Shown here piece by piece: positions 1-7,348 of a stretch of 52,204 nt of DNA; within the stretch, counting starts at the first letter, position 1; the number at the start of each line of letters is the position of its first letter. The stretch spans positions 1-52,204 of the forward strand of contig JAGHRT010000025.1 of NCBI GenBank assembly GCA_018066245.1, given 5' to 3'. Below the pieces are notes generated by a model, which was not told the origin of the DNA, searched no databases, and saw only the letters and a list, made by a program, of their open reading frames with translations. The position numbers were made by a program, and so were the translations under genes. The DNA comes from Candidatus Equimonas faecalis. GTDB lineage: Bacteria > Bacteroidota > Bacteroidia > Bacteroidales > Bacteroidaceae.

Positions 1-270
1 GTTCAAAGTGCAAAATCTGAGATCCAAAGTGCAATTACAAGTGAAGAGCCACCTCTGAAGTGCAAAAATTGCACTTTGGAAGAAGCCGCAGTATTGCGTA
101 TAGTGCAAAAGAATCCTACTGTTACCCAGAAGGAAATTGCTGCAGAAATAGGCAGATCGGAGAGAACAGTCAAGACGATTACCGTTAATCTGCAGGAGAA
201 AGATATTCTGCAAAGAGTAAACGGCAAGCGTAATGGTCGTTGGGAGATTACGGATGAAAGAGAATCATAG
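1..270 (+). CDS. 3' end of an HTH protein (RecG-like/AlbA_2-type regulator C-terminus), partial
   Basis: The frame is open from base 1 to a stop at 268-270, so this is the C-terminal 89 residues of a longer gene. It contains a winged-helix HTH of the form VTQKEIAAEIGRSERTVKTI followed by a short wing ending GRWEI. That arrangement is typical of the C-terminal HTH in proteins with an AlbA_2/Schlafen-type ATP-binding domain, often annotated as putative RecG-like transcriptional regulators in Bacteroidales. The N-terminal domain is outside the window, so the family assignment is inference. A TTG at 76 could act as an internal start but the open upstream frame argues against it. Confidence 0.6.
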   Translation, partial: VQSAKSEIQSAITSEEPPLKCKNCTLEEAAVLRIVQKNPTVTQKEIAAEIGRSERTVKTITVNLQEKDILQRVNGKRNGRWEITDERES

Positions 271-340
271 TTGGTATAGCATTCGGCTATTTCTGCTATG
301 TTTTTAACAAGACAAATGAGTGGGAGACATCATTACTGAT

Positions 341-376
341 GCACCCACTCATTATTATATATACGCATACGCGCAC
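341..376. repeat. AT/alternating purine-pyrimidine tract, first copy
   Basis: The tract runs ACTCATTATTATATATACG and then an alternating CGCACGCG stretch. A near copy is at 1133-1163. Both lie in non-coding DNA flanking the relaxase-like remnant. They may be related intergenic elements; function unknown. Confidence 0.4.
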
Positions 377-384
377 GCGAGAGA

Positions 385-933
385 CTAATATCCTTTGCTC
401 TTTAGGAGTTTGTTGCCAGGATAGTGCTTGGCATGAGCATACTGCATGGCTCGCCATGCCCAATGGAGATAATCTTCGTCCTTTTCTCGCCAGGGCATGC
501 CGCTTGTTGTTCCGCCACCGCCAGAGGTCTGAGCCACGCTGGTTGCGCCATTGATGCCAGCCAAGAACACTTGCATGCCTGTCTTCAAGACATCGTTCCA
601 ACGCAAGAAATTGCGATCGTCAACGAGGGTGTCTTCTGCCAGAGCGTTAGCATCACGCGACTCACGACAAATCCTTGCTGCATCAGTCAACACCTGATTC
701 AGAATGAAAGCCTTGAGCATGATGGAAACATGGTGATTGAGATAGTTCGTTATCAACTTGTCCGACTCGATAGCATCATTCTTGTAGTGTTGCACGCATG
801 TCGCAAAAACGCCGTAAAAAAAGGAATAATCAGCACATAATAAACATGAGCCTATAAATGCAAATAGCGTGTAACTCATTGAGCTACACGCTATTTGATA
901 GTGTTTTGTTATGTCTTTACTTATCGGTCTCAT
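385..933 (-). pseudogene. Relaxase C-terminus-like fragment
   Basis: The last 60 or so residues resemble the C-terminus of the intact relaxase at 13,538-14,785. Both have an LKT/IKT segment, then GATxxA, a GGGG run, a W-R or GWGR segment, an acidic patch and a W-A-R/W-R-A motif. The N-terminal relaxase domain with its Tyr and His motifs is absent, and the first residues (MSYTLFAF) are encoded by the hairpin at 862-896. The simplest reading is a leftover 3' end of a second relaxase gene fused by chance to upstream sequence. It could instead be a small free-standing protein. The true start is unclear; an internal Met at 879 is possible. Confidence 0.5.
862..896. repeat. Perfect 12-bp hairpin, candidate element end
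   Basis: Arms AAATAGCGTGTA (862-873) and TACACGCTATTT (885-896) are perfectly complementary around an 11-base loop. The core GTAACT-NNN-TGAGCTACACG recurs in the hairpin at 19,385-19,417, beside dnaK. It is either a terminator or one end (att) of the mobile element; there is no clear T tract on either side. Confidence 0.5.
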
Positions 934-1363
934 TTGACTTCTTTAAATATAAACAGTATTGTGTATCAGTGATTTACAAACACGCGTGAACGTTTTGGAA
1001 ATCTATTAAGGGCAGTTAAGGCAAACAAAAATAGGAAACAATAAGACGATTAGTATATTCAGCAGAAGGTATATAGATTTGTTTATTGTTATCTATAGAT
1101 AGCAAATTTGAAAATCTTGTTTGGTCAGATTACTCATTATAATATATACGCACACGCACGATACATTGCATCACAAAAACAAAGTACCACAAAAATGCTG
1201 GATGAAATAGCACAAGAATAACGAATAATGCTAAAAAAGGTTGTCGAAATGCACCTTTTTATGTATCATATGACTATTGTTTGATGGAAATTTTGTAACT
1301 TTGCACCCGATAAAGGTTAATGGCATAAACCTTTTAATGTAAATTCTTGCAAAAACCGTATAT
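934..1363. other. Intergenic region before the Fic gene
   Basis: No convincing gene is seen in these 430 bases. They hold the 12-base palindrome TATCTATAGATA near 1090, the second copy of the AT/CGCACG tract near 1133-1163, and the Fic promoter element at 1296-1303. Confidence 0.6.
1296..1303 (+). promoter_or_regulatory. Bacteroidota -7 promoter element for the Fic gene
   Basis: TAACTTTG matches the TAnnTTTG consensus of the Bacteroidota primary sigma factor. No good TTTG is seen about 20 bases upstream (a TTG at 1277-1279 is too close), so the promoter is only half supported. Transcription would start near 1309, about 55 bases before the ATG. Confidence 0.55.
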
Positions 1364-2431
1364 ATGAAAAGTATAGAAGAAGTAATGAACGAATGGAATG
1401 CTTTGCTGCCCTTGTCTGATAGAGACAGAGAGATGCTGAGCCGTCGATTCACTATTGATTTCAACTACAACAGCAACCACATTGAGGGTAATACACTGAC
1501 TTATGGACAGACAGAGATATTGCTCATGTTCGGAAAGATTGTTGGCGAGGCTGATGTTCGTGATGTACACGAAATGACTGCCAGCAATGTTGGTCTAAAA
1601 ATGATGAAGGAGGAGGCTCTACTTAAAGAGACTCCTTTGACACAGCATTTTATACGAACATTACATAAGACCCTCTTGCGTGAGGATTACACAGTATATC
1701 GCACACTGCCTGGAGGTGTTCAGACGAGCTACGTCATTCATGCTGGGCAATACAAAACTCGTCCAAATTCCGTCATTACCCGTTATGGAGACCGATTCGA
1801 GTATGCTACGCCCGAAGAGACTCCTGCTTTGATGAGCGATTTGGTAGATTGGTACAACGATGCAGAAAGATCGGGAAAGTTTACTCCAATAGAACTTGCT
1901 GCAATATTCCACTATAGGTACATTCGTATTCATCCATTTGAAGATGGTAACGGACGTATAGCCCGATTGATGGTTAACTACATCCTCACTCGCCATGATT
2001 ATCCTATGATTGTGGTGCGTAGCCGCAAGAAAAAAGAATATTTAGAGGCATTGCATCGTACAGACCTGACTGTCGGTGCAGCACCTTCACTTGGTGCACA
2101 TGCCTCAAAACGTGACATCCAACAGTTTCTTACTTACTTTACCAACCTCTTTATTGACGAAGTGTCTTACGACATCCAGTTCCTGACAGAGCGTGGAGAT
2201 AACGTATGGTGGTTTGACGGCGAACGTGTAAAATTCCGTAGTGCCACCACCAGTATAATACTGAATCGCATGTATGAGCAACCCAACAGTACTATCCCAC
2301 AATTGGCAGAAGCTGCAGGTATCAGTCTTACAGCGGTAAACAAGCAGTTGCGACTCCTTACAGACAAAGGCTATATAGCTCGTACAGAGAAAGATAATTC
2401 TTGGAGGCTAATTATCACCCCATCAGTATAA
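1364..2431 (+). CDS. Fic family protein (class II, likely AMP transferase)
   Basis: The 355-residue protein carries the full Fic motif HPFEDGNGR at residues 190-198, with the catalytic His at 190. Fic enzymes usually transfer AMP from ATP onto a Ser, Thr or Tyr of a target protein. An N-terminal S37-N-H-I-E41-G matches the (S/T)xxxE(G/N) inhibitory motif, which places it in class II, where the inhibitory helix precedes the Fic fold in the same chain. The last 60 residues form a winged HTH (about 290-350), a common architecture for chromosomal and mobile-element Fic proteins. It stands alone with its own -7 element and no antitoxin gene beside it, as expected for a self-inhibited Fic. The target is unknown. 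Confidence 0.92.
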   Translation: MKSIEEVMNEWNALLPLSDRDREMLSRRFTIDFNYNSNHIEGNTLTYGQTEILLMFGKIVGEADVRDVHEMTASNVGLKMMKEEALLKETPLTQHFIRTLHKTLLREDYTVYRTLPGGVQTSYVIHAGQYKTRPNSVITRYGDRFEYATPEETPALMSDLVDWYNDAERSGKFTPIELAAIFHYRYIRIHPFEDGNGRIARLMVNYILTRHDYPMIVVRSRKKKEYLEALHRTDLTVGAAPSLGAHASKRDIQQFLTYFTNLFIDEVSYDIQFLTERGDNVWWFDGERVKFRSATTSIILNRMYEQPNSTIPQLAEAAGISLTAVNKQLRLLTDKGYIARTEKDNSWRLIITPSV

Positions 2432-2453
2432 AACACAAATCACGTATAAACGT

Positions 2454-3707
2454 ATGATTCAAGGAAATACTTGGTACGACTACTTAAACGAACTGAAGCG
2501 TTTCTTGTGTGACGTTGCAAAGTCACGGTGGGCAAGGTATTTGTTCTACCCATTAGGTGTGTTTGTCGCCATCATGTACATGACAAGTCAGGCAGGAGCA
2601 CACCCATATTCGTTCTTTAGTTATGTATGCGATTTTGCAGGTTGTATTGCAGTCATCATATTATGTACTATGACTGTTCTATCTTGCATCTTCACCGCTG
2701 ACTATCCATATGATAGACTAAGGAGAAGAAACAAAGAGAGGGATAACCAGCGAATAATTACAGCATTTCGGAAAGAGTATGATAAAGAGACGGAGCTGCG
2801 CATACAAAGAGATAACGAGTTAGTACGCCGACAGGTTATCGTAGAATGCCACAAGCAACAGAAGGCTCAACTGGACGAGATCCGCACGAAGCAGAAAGAA
2901 GAACTGGATAATCTGCAAAGTGAGATAAACCAGAAAAAGAAGGAATTGGAATTCTGTAAAAGCCGATACGAGCAGGATTATCAAAATCTTGAGAATGTCC
3001 ACAAAAAATCGGAGGATGAAATCGTCAGATTAACACAATACATTACGGAGAAAGAGAAAAGTATCGGAGACCTTCAAACTCGACTCGTTGAATCGCAAAG
3101 CTCCTACAACATTCAGATTGAAGAACTTAAAGCTCGACAGGCTGAAGAATTGGAGCAGTTTAAACAGAAAGCTATTGATGAACTCCGCAGTGATGGATTC
3201 AGTTTGTTCAAAAAGGCGACAGAGGCGTTAGAAGAATCACGTGAAAGAATCTTACGCGAAAACTCAGAAAGAGTGAAAGTCGTAACAACATATGCTGTGA
3301 TGGAACTCACCCAATTCGGATTCTCCCCAGAATCATACGCATTCATTCAGCACAAGGTTTGCACCTTTGCCGAAACTGGAGGTAAGTTCGACAAGTCAGA
3401 ACAAAGCATGATCGTGAATCCATTCAAGGATGAGGTTGCCAGAAAATATGGCCGTAAGAAGAAGATAAACAAAACAGGCAATGTTCTTACGACGCTGGAT
3501 ATTGCACACTACACTCGCAACATAGCTATTTATCTTGATTTTAGACTCGAAGATGTTGCCCGATTTACAGTATATTTGTTCAAAGAGTGGTACCCAGATG
3601 GAGATTTCCTGAGTATTACAAAAGCTGCTGCGAAGTTACCCGATAGTGGATTAATCAAAATTCACGAAGATTTGGAGGGGTATATAGCGGAGCAAGGATG
3701 GGGGTAG
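2454..3707 (+). CDS. Membrane-anchored coiled-coil protein, unknown function
   Basis: This is a 417-residue protein with two predicted membrane segments near the N-terminus (about residues 28-45 and 58-82). A long charged, Gln/Glu/Lys-rich coiled coil covers roughly residues 90-290, and the globular C-terminal part is about 300-417. The coiled coil faces the cytoplasm if the second helix exits inward. It begins 22 bases after the Fic stop, so the two may be cotranscribed. I do not recognise the family. The layout (membrane anchor, coiled coil, small folded end) resembles structural or sensor proteins on mobile islands, but no function can be assigned. The stop at 3705-3707 is in the same frame as the recombinase fragment that follows. 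Confidence 0.7.
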   Translation: MIQGNTWYDYLNELKRFLCDVAKSRWARYLFYPLGVFVAIMYMTSQAGAHPYSFFSYVCDFAGCIAVIILCTMTVLSCIFTADYPYDRLRRRNKERDNQRIITAFRKEYDKETELRIQRDNELVRRQVIVECHKQQKAQLDEIRTKQKEELDNLQSEINQKKKELEFCKSRYEQDYQNLENVHKKSEDEIVRLTQYITEKEKSIGDLQTRLVESQSSYNIQIEELKARQAEELEQFKQKAIDELRSDGFSLFKKATEALEESRERILRENSERVKVVTTYAVMELTQFGFSPESYAFIQHKVCTFAETGGKFDKSEQSMIVNPFKDEVARKYGRKKKINKTGNVLTTLDIAHYTRNIAIYLDFRLEDVARFTVYLFKEWYPDGDFLSITKAAAKLPDSGLIKIHEDLEGYIAEQGWG

Positions 3708-3719
3708 AAAAATTCGCAA

Positions 3720-4061
3720 ATGCCATGGGAACTGATGCGAGACGTAACTTTTATGCATCTTGACAAGGAGGACAAGCCATCTTTGCTTGCCCCTGTCATG
3801 ATAGCAATCCTTTCTACCTGTGCTCAGTTGGAACATGATAACATCTCATTTCGACTGAACTCAGAAAGAAAGCAGTATGTAGAGAAAGGCGGTAAACTCG
3901 GCAGACCTACAGGTTCCACCAAGTCCCAGGATAAAAAGAGGGAAGAATATAGAGAGGTTATCAACCTCTTGAATAAGGGGTATGCCATCCGTGATGTTGC
4001 AAAACTCACAGGAAAAGGAATCAGCACTGTTCAAAGAGTCAAGAAGGAATTTGTGGCTTGA
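3720..4061 (+). pseudogene. C-terminal fragment of a serine recombinase (resolvase/invertase type)
   Basis: The 113 residues match the second half of Bacteroidales serine recombinases: the end of the catalytic domain (LAPVMIAILSTCAQLEHDNI), the linker GGKLGRPTGS, and a C-terminal HTH (YAIRDVAKLTGKGISTVQRV). The catalytic N-terminus with the nucleophilic serine and key arginines is missing, so it cannot recombine DNA. It sits in the same frame as the preceding gene, separated by its TAG and four codons, which suggests a deletion joined an unrelated gene to a recombinase tail. If translated it might still bind DNA through the HTH. Confidence 0.75.
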
Positions 4062-4179
4062 CGCACGAAACCTTGGAATGGAGCCGTGAAACACAGCCTC
4101 ATAATAAAGTGGTCAAGGGTATAGCGACGTGCTATGCCCTTTGTCATAAGCCGGGGTGGTGTTTCATACCTGTGTTTTT

Positions 4180-4250
4180 ACCAGATTCGTGAAACGCTAA
4201 TGTGGTTTCAAAACCAGATTGTCGAAATAACAATGAGGTTTCCAAACCAG
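4180..4250. repeat. Two imperfect 33-bp tandem repeats
   Basis: Unit 1 (4180-4212) and unit 2 (4213-4245) each begin ACCAGATT, continue with a GAAA-containing segment, and end GGTTTC-AA. A third ACCAG starts at 4246. They lie in the gap between the recombinase fragment and the convergent DnaE-like pair. They might be old recombinase or replication-protein sites. Confidence 0.55.
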
Positions 4251-4308
4251 TACCCTGATTCGGGGTTGCGATTTGCGATGACTGATGTCTCCTAAGAACA
4301 GCCTCCTA

Positions 4309-4896
4309 TTAGTTATAGAGTTTCATTCTTAATCTTTCAAAATCTTCTGTCATATGCGCCTTTATGTATGCTAGTTTGTAACAGATCATTGCTCTGTTTC
4401 GAAAGAATTTTCTATTCGAAAGGGAATGTTGGCGCAATTCTATCTCGTGTAGAACAATCTTTATAGCCGAACTATATCGTTCTTTCTCTTCATCTGAAAG
4501 TGAATCAATGTAGGCAAGGATTTCTTCCTTCTGTTCTTTCCAGAGTAACATTCCATGTGTATCACTGAGGATTTCCTTTACTCTCTCCATTTCTGTGAAC
4601 CTTGGATATGTAAATGGTTGTATCTTCTGAATCTTCAGGTATGTATAGATATACGGATTAACTGCCAACCCATGGCTTAGTGCGATTGTTGCAGTCAATT
4701 CATCCATATTCTTTGGTTTAATTTGTCGAAGGTCGTACTTGTCCCATTCGGATTCCATCATGAAGATGCCGTCTGTATCTGCTCGTTGAAACAACTCAAA
4801 TGTTGAAGAATCCTCGAGAGGAAGATTGTTTGCATCAAACTTATCAGCAATGAAGGCAAACATTTGCTTAGCCTTTTCTTCTGTCATTCTTTTCAT
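4309..4896 (-). CDS. DnaE (DNA polymerase III alpha) fingers-like protein lacking catalytic parts
   Basis: The 195 residues align by eye to one segment of bacterial DnaE. FELFQRADTDGIFMMES matches the DnaE LFxxGDTxGVFQxES motif; LRQIKPKNMDELTATIAL matches LKPxxxEDLIAxxAL; ILSDTHGMLLWKEQ matches ILxDTYGIxVYQEQ; and YKLAYIKAH matches YQTAYLKAHYP, in the same order and similar spacing. This covers the fingers and following region only. The PHP domain, the palm aspartates, the clamp-binding and OB domains are absent, so it should not polymerise DNA. It overlaps the upstream partner by four bases (ATGA), so the two are translationally coupled. Its role might be binding a replisome partner or DNA; this is inference. 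Confidence 0.7.
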   Translation of the reverse strand: MKRMTEEKAKQMFAFIADKFDANNLPLEDSSTFELFQRADTDGIFMMESEWDKYDLRQIKPKNMDELTATIALSHGLAVNPYIYTYLKIQKIQPFTYPRFTEMERVKEILSDTHGMLLWKEQKEEILAYIDSLSDEEKERYSSAIKIVLHEIELRQHSLSNRKFFRNRAMICYKLAYIKAHMTEDFERLRMKLYN

Positions 4897-5393
4897 GCGC
4901 GTGTTCTATCTATGATTATATACAACTTACTGAACTTTACTATTGGGCGACCGAGGTATGTTGATATGTTATAGCCATTTGTCTTTGCCCAATCGACAAT
5001 TTGGTTCCGGTATTCTTCTGGATAATAGATTGTCAGTATTTTTTGTTCAATCATCTCGCTCCATGTAAGAGGAAGGCCAATCTTATTGATGTCTTCAACC
5101 TGTGCTATTCCAAGAGCAACAGCAGTAGGACTTTTAACGAAATCTCCTTTTTCTGGTGTTGGAGTCACCACAAAAGACTGTTTAACGCCATCAACAAGCG
5201 ATTTGATTGCCAAGAGTTCCTGGGCAAGTTCAAGTTCTGCAATGAAGTCCACCTCTGCATCAATAAGGTGGTTAAACATGTCATCTTCGTGACCGAGTTG
5301 TTTCAGTCCCCAGTGTGCCTGAAAGCGGAGGGTCTCAACGGCACTCTTCTTTGCATGTGCCTCTGCCTTCTTCTGATTCTTTTTCTTTGTCAT
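4893..5393 (-). CDS. Unknown partner of the DnaE-like protein (possible remnant palm region)
   Basis: The 166-residue protein has a Lys-rich N-terminus and a central acidic helical stretch. The C-terminal part, VALGIAQVEDINKIGL then YRNQIVDWAKTNGY, faintly resembles the DnaE palm region (ALGIxxVxPI, later RDxVIxYVxxxYG), but without the PDIDxDF catalytic motif. With the next gene it could represent a DnaE core split in two and stripped of its active site; the similarity here is weak. The two genes form an operon, divergent from the WYL regulator, with 156 bases between starts that must hold both promoters. It could also be an unrelated small protein. Confidence 0.5.
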   Translation of the reverse strand: MTKKKNQKKAEAHAKKSAVETLRFQAHWGLKQLGHEDDMFNHLIDAEVDFIAELELAQELLAIKSLVDGVKQSFVVTPTPEKGDFVKSPTAVALGIAQVEDINKIGLPLTWSEMIEQKILTIYYPEEYRNQIVDWAKTNGYNISTYLGRPIVKFSKLYIIIDRTRA

Positions 5394-5501
5394 ACTTTGT
5401 TTGATTTTGTACGTTACTATTACATAATACGATGAAAAATCTTCAAAATCGGTAATTTTACCACCTTCTCTGCAAAATTTCCGCAGAACAAACGCAATTT
5501 C

Positions 5502-5533
5502 TTCGTGATTTTGCCGTTATTTTGATAAATTTG
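5502..5533 (+). promoter_or_regulatory. Promoter of the WYL regulator gene
   Basis: TTCG (5502-5505), 20 bases, then TAAATTTG (5526-5533) is close to the Bacteroidota TTTG-N20-TAnnTTTG promoter. The start site would be near 5540, leaving a leader of about 10 bases before the ATG at 5550. Confidence 0.55.
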
Positions 5534-5549
5534 CAGAAATTTTTGAATC

Positions 5550-6473
5550 ATGATCAGTAAAACTTATCTCAGATACATTTGGCTACTTGACACTATAAAG
5601 CGTTCAAAATATCCTCTCACATTCGAGGATATTGTTAAGATATGGGAGGGGTCTCCTTATGCCTATATGGGTGGTTTGCCAATTCGCACCTTCCACGAAC
5701 ATCGCAAAGGCATCGAGGAAATGTTTGGAGTTATCATTGAATGCGATAAATCCAAGGGTTACATATATTATATAAAGAATCCAGAAATCCTAATTCAGAA
5801 TCCTTATGCACAACTTTTATTGCGTAAGTATAGTGTTCCACAGGATTTCTCTACTTTTAACATGATGCGTGACCGTATTTTGTTGGAAGAGATACCTCAT
5901 GGTACTGGTTACTTCGACTCCGTTGTTGAGTCTATGAGAACTAATACAGAACTTGTGATTGACTATCAACGTTATGAGGGACAACGAGAAACACTTACGA
6001 TGCAACCTTATTCTATGAAGGTGTACAACAGAAGATGGTATGTACTTGGCTATATTAAAGAAAAGGAATCTATCAGGCATTTGGCATTGGAAAGGTTTCT
6101 TGACCTTCATACAACGACTAACAAGTTTGAATTTCCAAAGGACTTCATCCCTAGAAAATACTATGACAATGTTGTAGGTATTTATGTGAATGAAGATCTC
6201 CCAGTCGTTAATCTGAAGATAAGGGTGTATGGTGTACAGATGGAATACATGAGAATGTTACCACTCCATAAGTCACAAAGCGAAGTAAAGTCACGCTACG
6301 GTGAGTTCGCTGAGTTTACCTACAGAGTCTGTCTAACACCAGAGTTAAAGTCAAAGATACTGGCAATGGGACCGAACGTCGAGGTGTTGGAACCACTGGA
6401 ATATCGTGAAGAGATAATGTCGCAAATTAGTGCTTCTCTTGGTAGATATATGAAAAAAAATCAAGAATTCTAA
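5550..6473 (+). CDS. WYL domain transcriptional regulator
   Basis: The 307-residue protein has an N-terminal winged-HTH-like region (about 1-75) and a central WYL domain whose namesake motif is W163-Y164-V165-L166 in RRWYVLGY, followed by the expected conserved region ending in LALERFLDL. A C-terminal WCX-like region (about 215-300) follows. WYL proteins sense nucleic-acid or nucleotide ligands through the WYL fold and often repress defence operons (BrxR and CapW are characterised examples). Here it lies directly upstream of the sigma factor and nuclease operon, 100 bases away on the same strand, and divergent from the DnaE-like pair, so it could control either. The regulatory role is inferred from context. 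Confidence 0.88.
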   Translation: MISKTYLRYIWLLDTIKRSKYPLTFEDIVKIWEGSPYAYMGGLPIRTFHEHRKGIEEMFGVIIECDKSKGYIYYIKNPEILIQNPYAQLLLRKYSVPQDFSTFNMMRDRILLEEIPHGTGYFDSVVESMRTNTELVIDYQRYEGQRETLTMQPYSMKVYNRRWYVLGYIKEKESIRHLALERFLDLHTTTNKFEFPKDFIPRKYYDNVVGIYVNEDLPVVNLKIRVYGVQMEYMRMLPLHKSQSEVKSRYGEFAEFTYRVCLTPELKSKILAMGPNVEVLEPLEYREEIMSQISASLGRYMKKNQEF

Positions 6474-6515
6474 TGATGTTCTGCGGAGTTTATGCACACA
6501 ATGCTCCCAAAACAC

Positions 6516-6560
6516 CCAATTTCACCCATTTTCATTCGTATATATAATAGAGACACATAA
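6516..6560 (+). promoter_or_regulatory. Possible promoter of the sigma factor/nuclease operon
   Basis: A TTCG near 6535 followed after about 19 bases by TAATTTCG (one mismatch from TAnnTTTG) precedes the sigma gene at 6574. It is weaker than consensus, as might suit a regulated promoter. Confidence 0.35.
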
Positions 6561-6573
6561 TTTCGATAGTACA

Positions 6574-7146
6574 ATGAATAAGAAAATTACAAACCGCGTC
6601 AGTCAGTCTTTGGATTCATATCTGGTAGAAGTAAATAAGCATCCACTTCAAACAGTAGAGGAGCAAACTGAGCTCGCTCATCGCATTAAAGAAGGTGATA
6701 AAGAAGCCCTCGCTCAACTCATTACCGGCAACCTCCGTTTTGTAGTAAGCGTAGCAAAGCAATACCAGAATAGAGGCAAGTCAATGGAAGCACTTATTGA
6801 GGCTGGTAACAAAGGGCTAGAACTTGCGGCTAAAAAGTTTAATCCACAGCGGGGTTTCAAATTCATTGCTTACGCAGTTTGGTCCATCAGGGCGAGCATC
6901 CTTGCATTCCTTGAAACTTCAACGAATAGCATCAATCTGTCAGAACTCACTGTAGAAGAGAAACGAGAATTGGTTTCAAAAATGACCAACGAGCGTGACA
7001 AGGAGATACTTACCAGATGGTTTGGTCTTGTTGACTCGCCAGAGTCACTTGATGAAATCGGACAAAGCAAGAATCTAACAACAAGAAGAGTAGAACAACT
7101 GAAAGCCAGGGCTATTGCAAAACTAGTAGAGAATGGCAAAAAATAA
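6574..7146 (+). CDS. Short RpoD-like sigma-70 factor without region 3
   Basis: The 190 residues begin with a region 1.2-like helix pair (LDSYLVEVNKHPL). An almost canonical region 2 follows: NLRFVVSVAKQYQNRG, then RGFKFIAYAVWSIRASI, the -10 recognition and melting helices. A shortened linker lacks region 3, and the protein ends with region 4 (SLDEIGQSKNLTTRRVEQLKARAIAKL). Housekeeping Bacteroidota RpoD is about 290 residues with region 3. The short form suggests an alternative factor that directs core RNA polymerase to a limited set of promoters, perhaps those of this operon. Its stop overlaps the next start by 14 bases, so it is cotranscribed with the downstream genes. Sigma genes inside candidate defence operons are uncommon. 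Confidence 0.85.
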   Translation: MNKKITNRVSQSLDSYLVEVNKHPLQTVEEQTELAHRIKEGDKEALAQLITGNLRFVVSVAKQYQNRGKSMEALIEAGNKGLELAAKKFNPQRGFKFIAYAVWSIRASILAFLETSTNSINLSELTVEEKRELVSKMTNERDKEILTRWFGLVDSPESLDEIGQSKNLTTRRVEQLKARAIAKLVENGKK

Positions 7147-7348
7147 CACCGAGTGTCAGCAACGCCTATGGATATTGGACGATTATCAGTCAATCATTGA
7201 AGATCCCGAATCCTATGGGTACCCCAATATAGCGGAACACATGAGCGAGGTCATTGCTGACATCAAAGAAGACATTGAGCAAGTCTTTGAATGTCATATT
7301 GATACAGAAAAGATTAAAAATATTCTACACAACTATAATAATGAGTAA
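7133..7348 (+). CDS. Small acidic protein, unknown
   Basis: This 71-residue acidic protein (many Asp/Glu, helical) overlaps the sigma gene by 14 bases and ends in an overlap with the following nuclease-like gene (start at 7341). The tight nesting strongly implies translation and a role with one of its neighbours. It could be an anti-sigma-like partner or an inhibitor of the adjacent nuclease; neither is supported by a motif. Confidence 0.65.
   Translation: MAKNNTECQQRLWILDDYQSIIEDPESYGYPNIAEHMSEVIADIKEDIEQVFECHIDTEKIKNILHNYNNE

Noticed and set aside
424-840. 138-codon plus-strand frame opposite the relaxase-like fragment
   Set aside because: The minus-strand frame has the relaxase-tail similarity; this frame has no motif.
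4180-4250. CRISPR array
   Set aside because: There are only two full imperfect units directly abutting, with no spacers, and no cas genes anywhere in the window.
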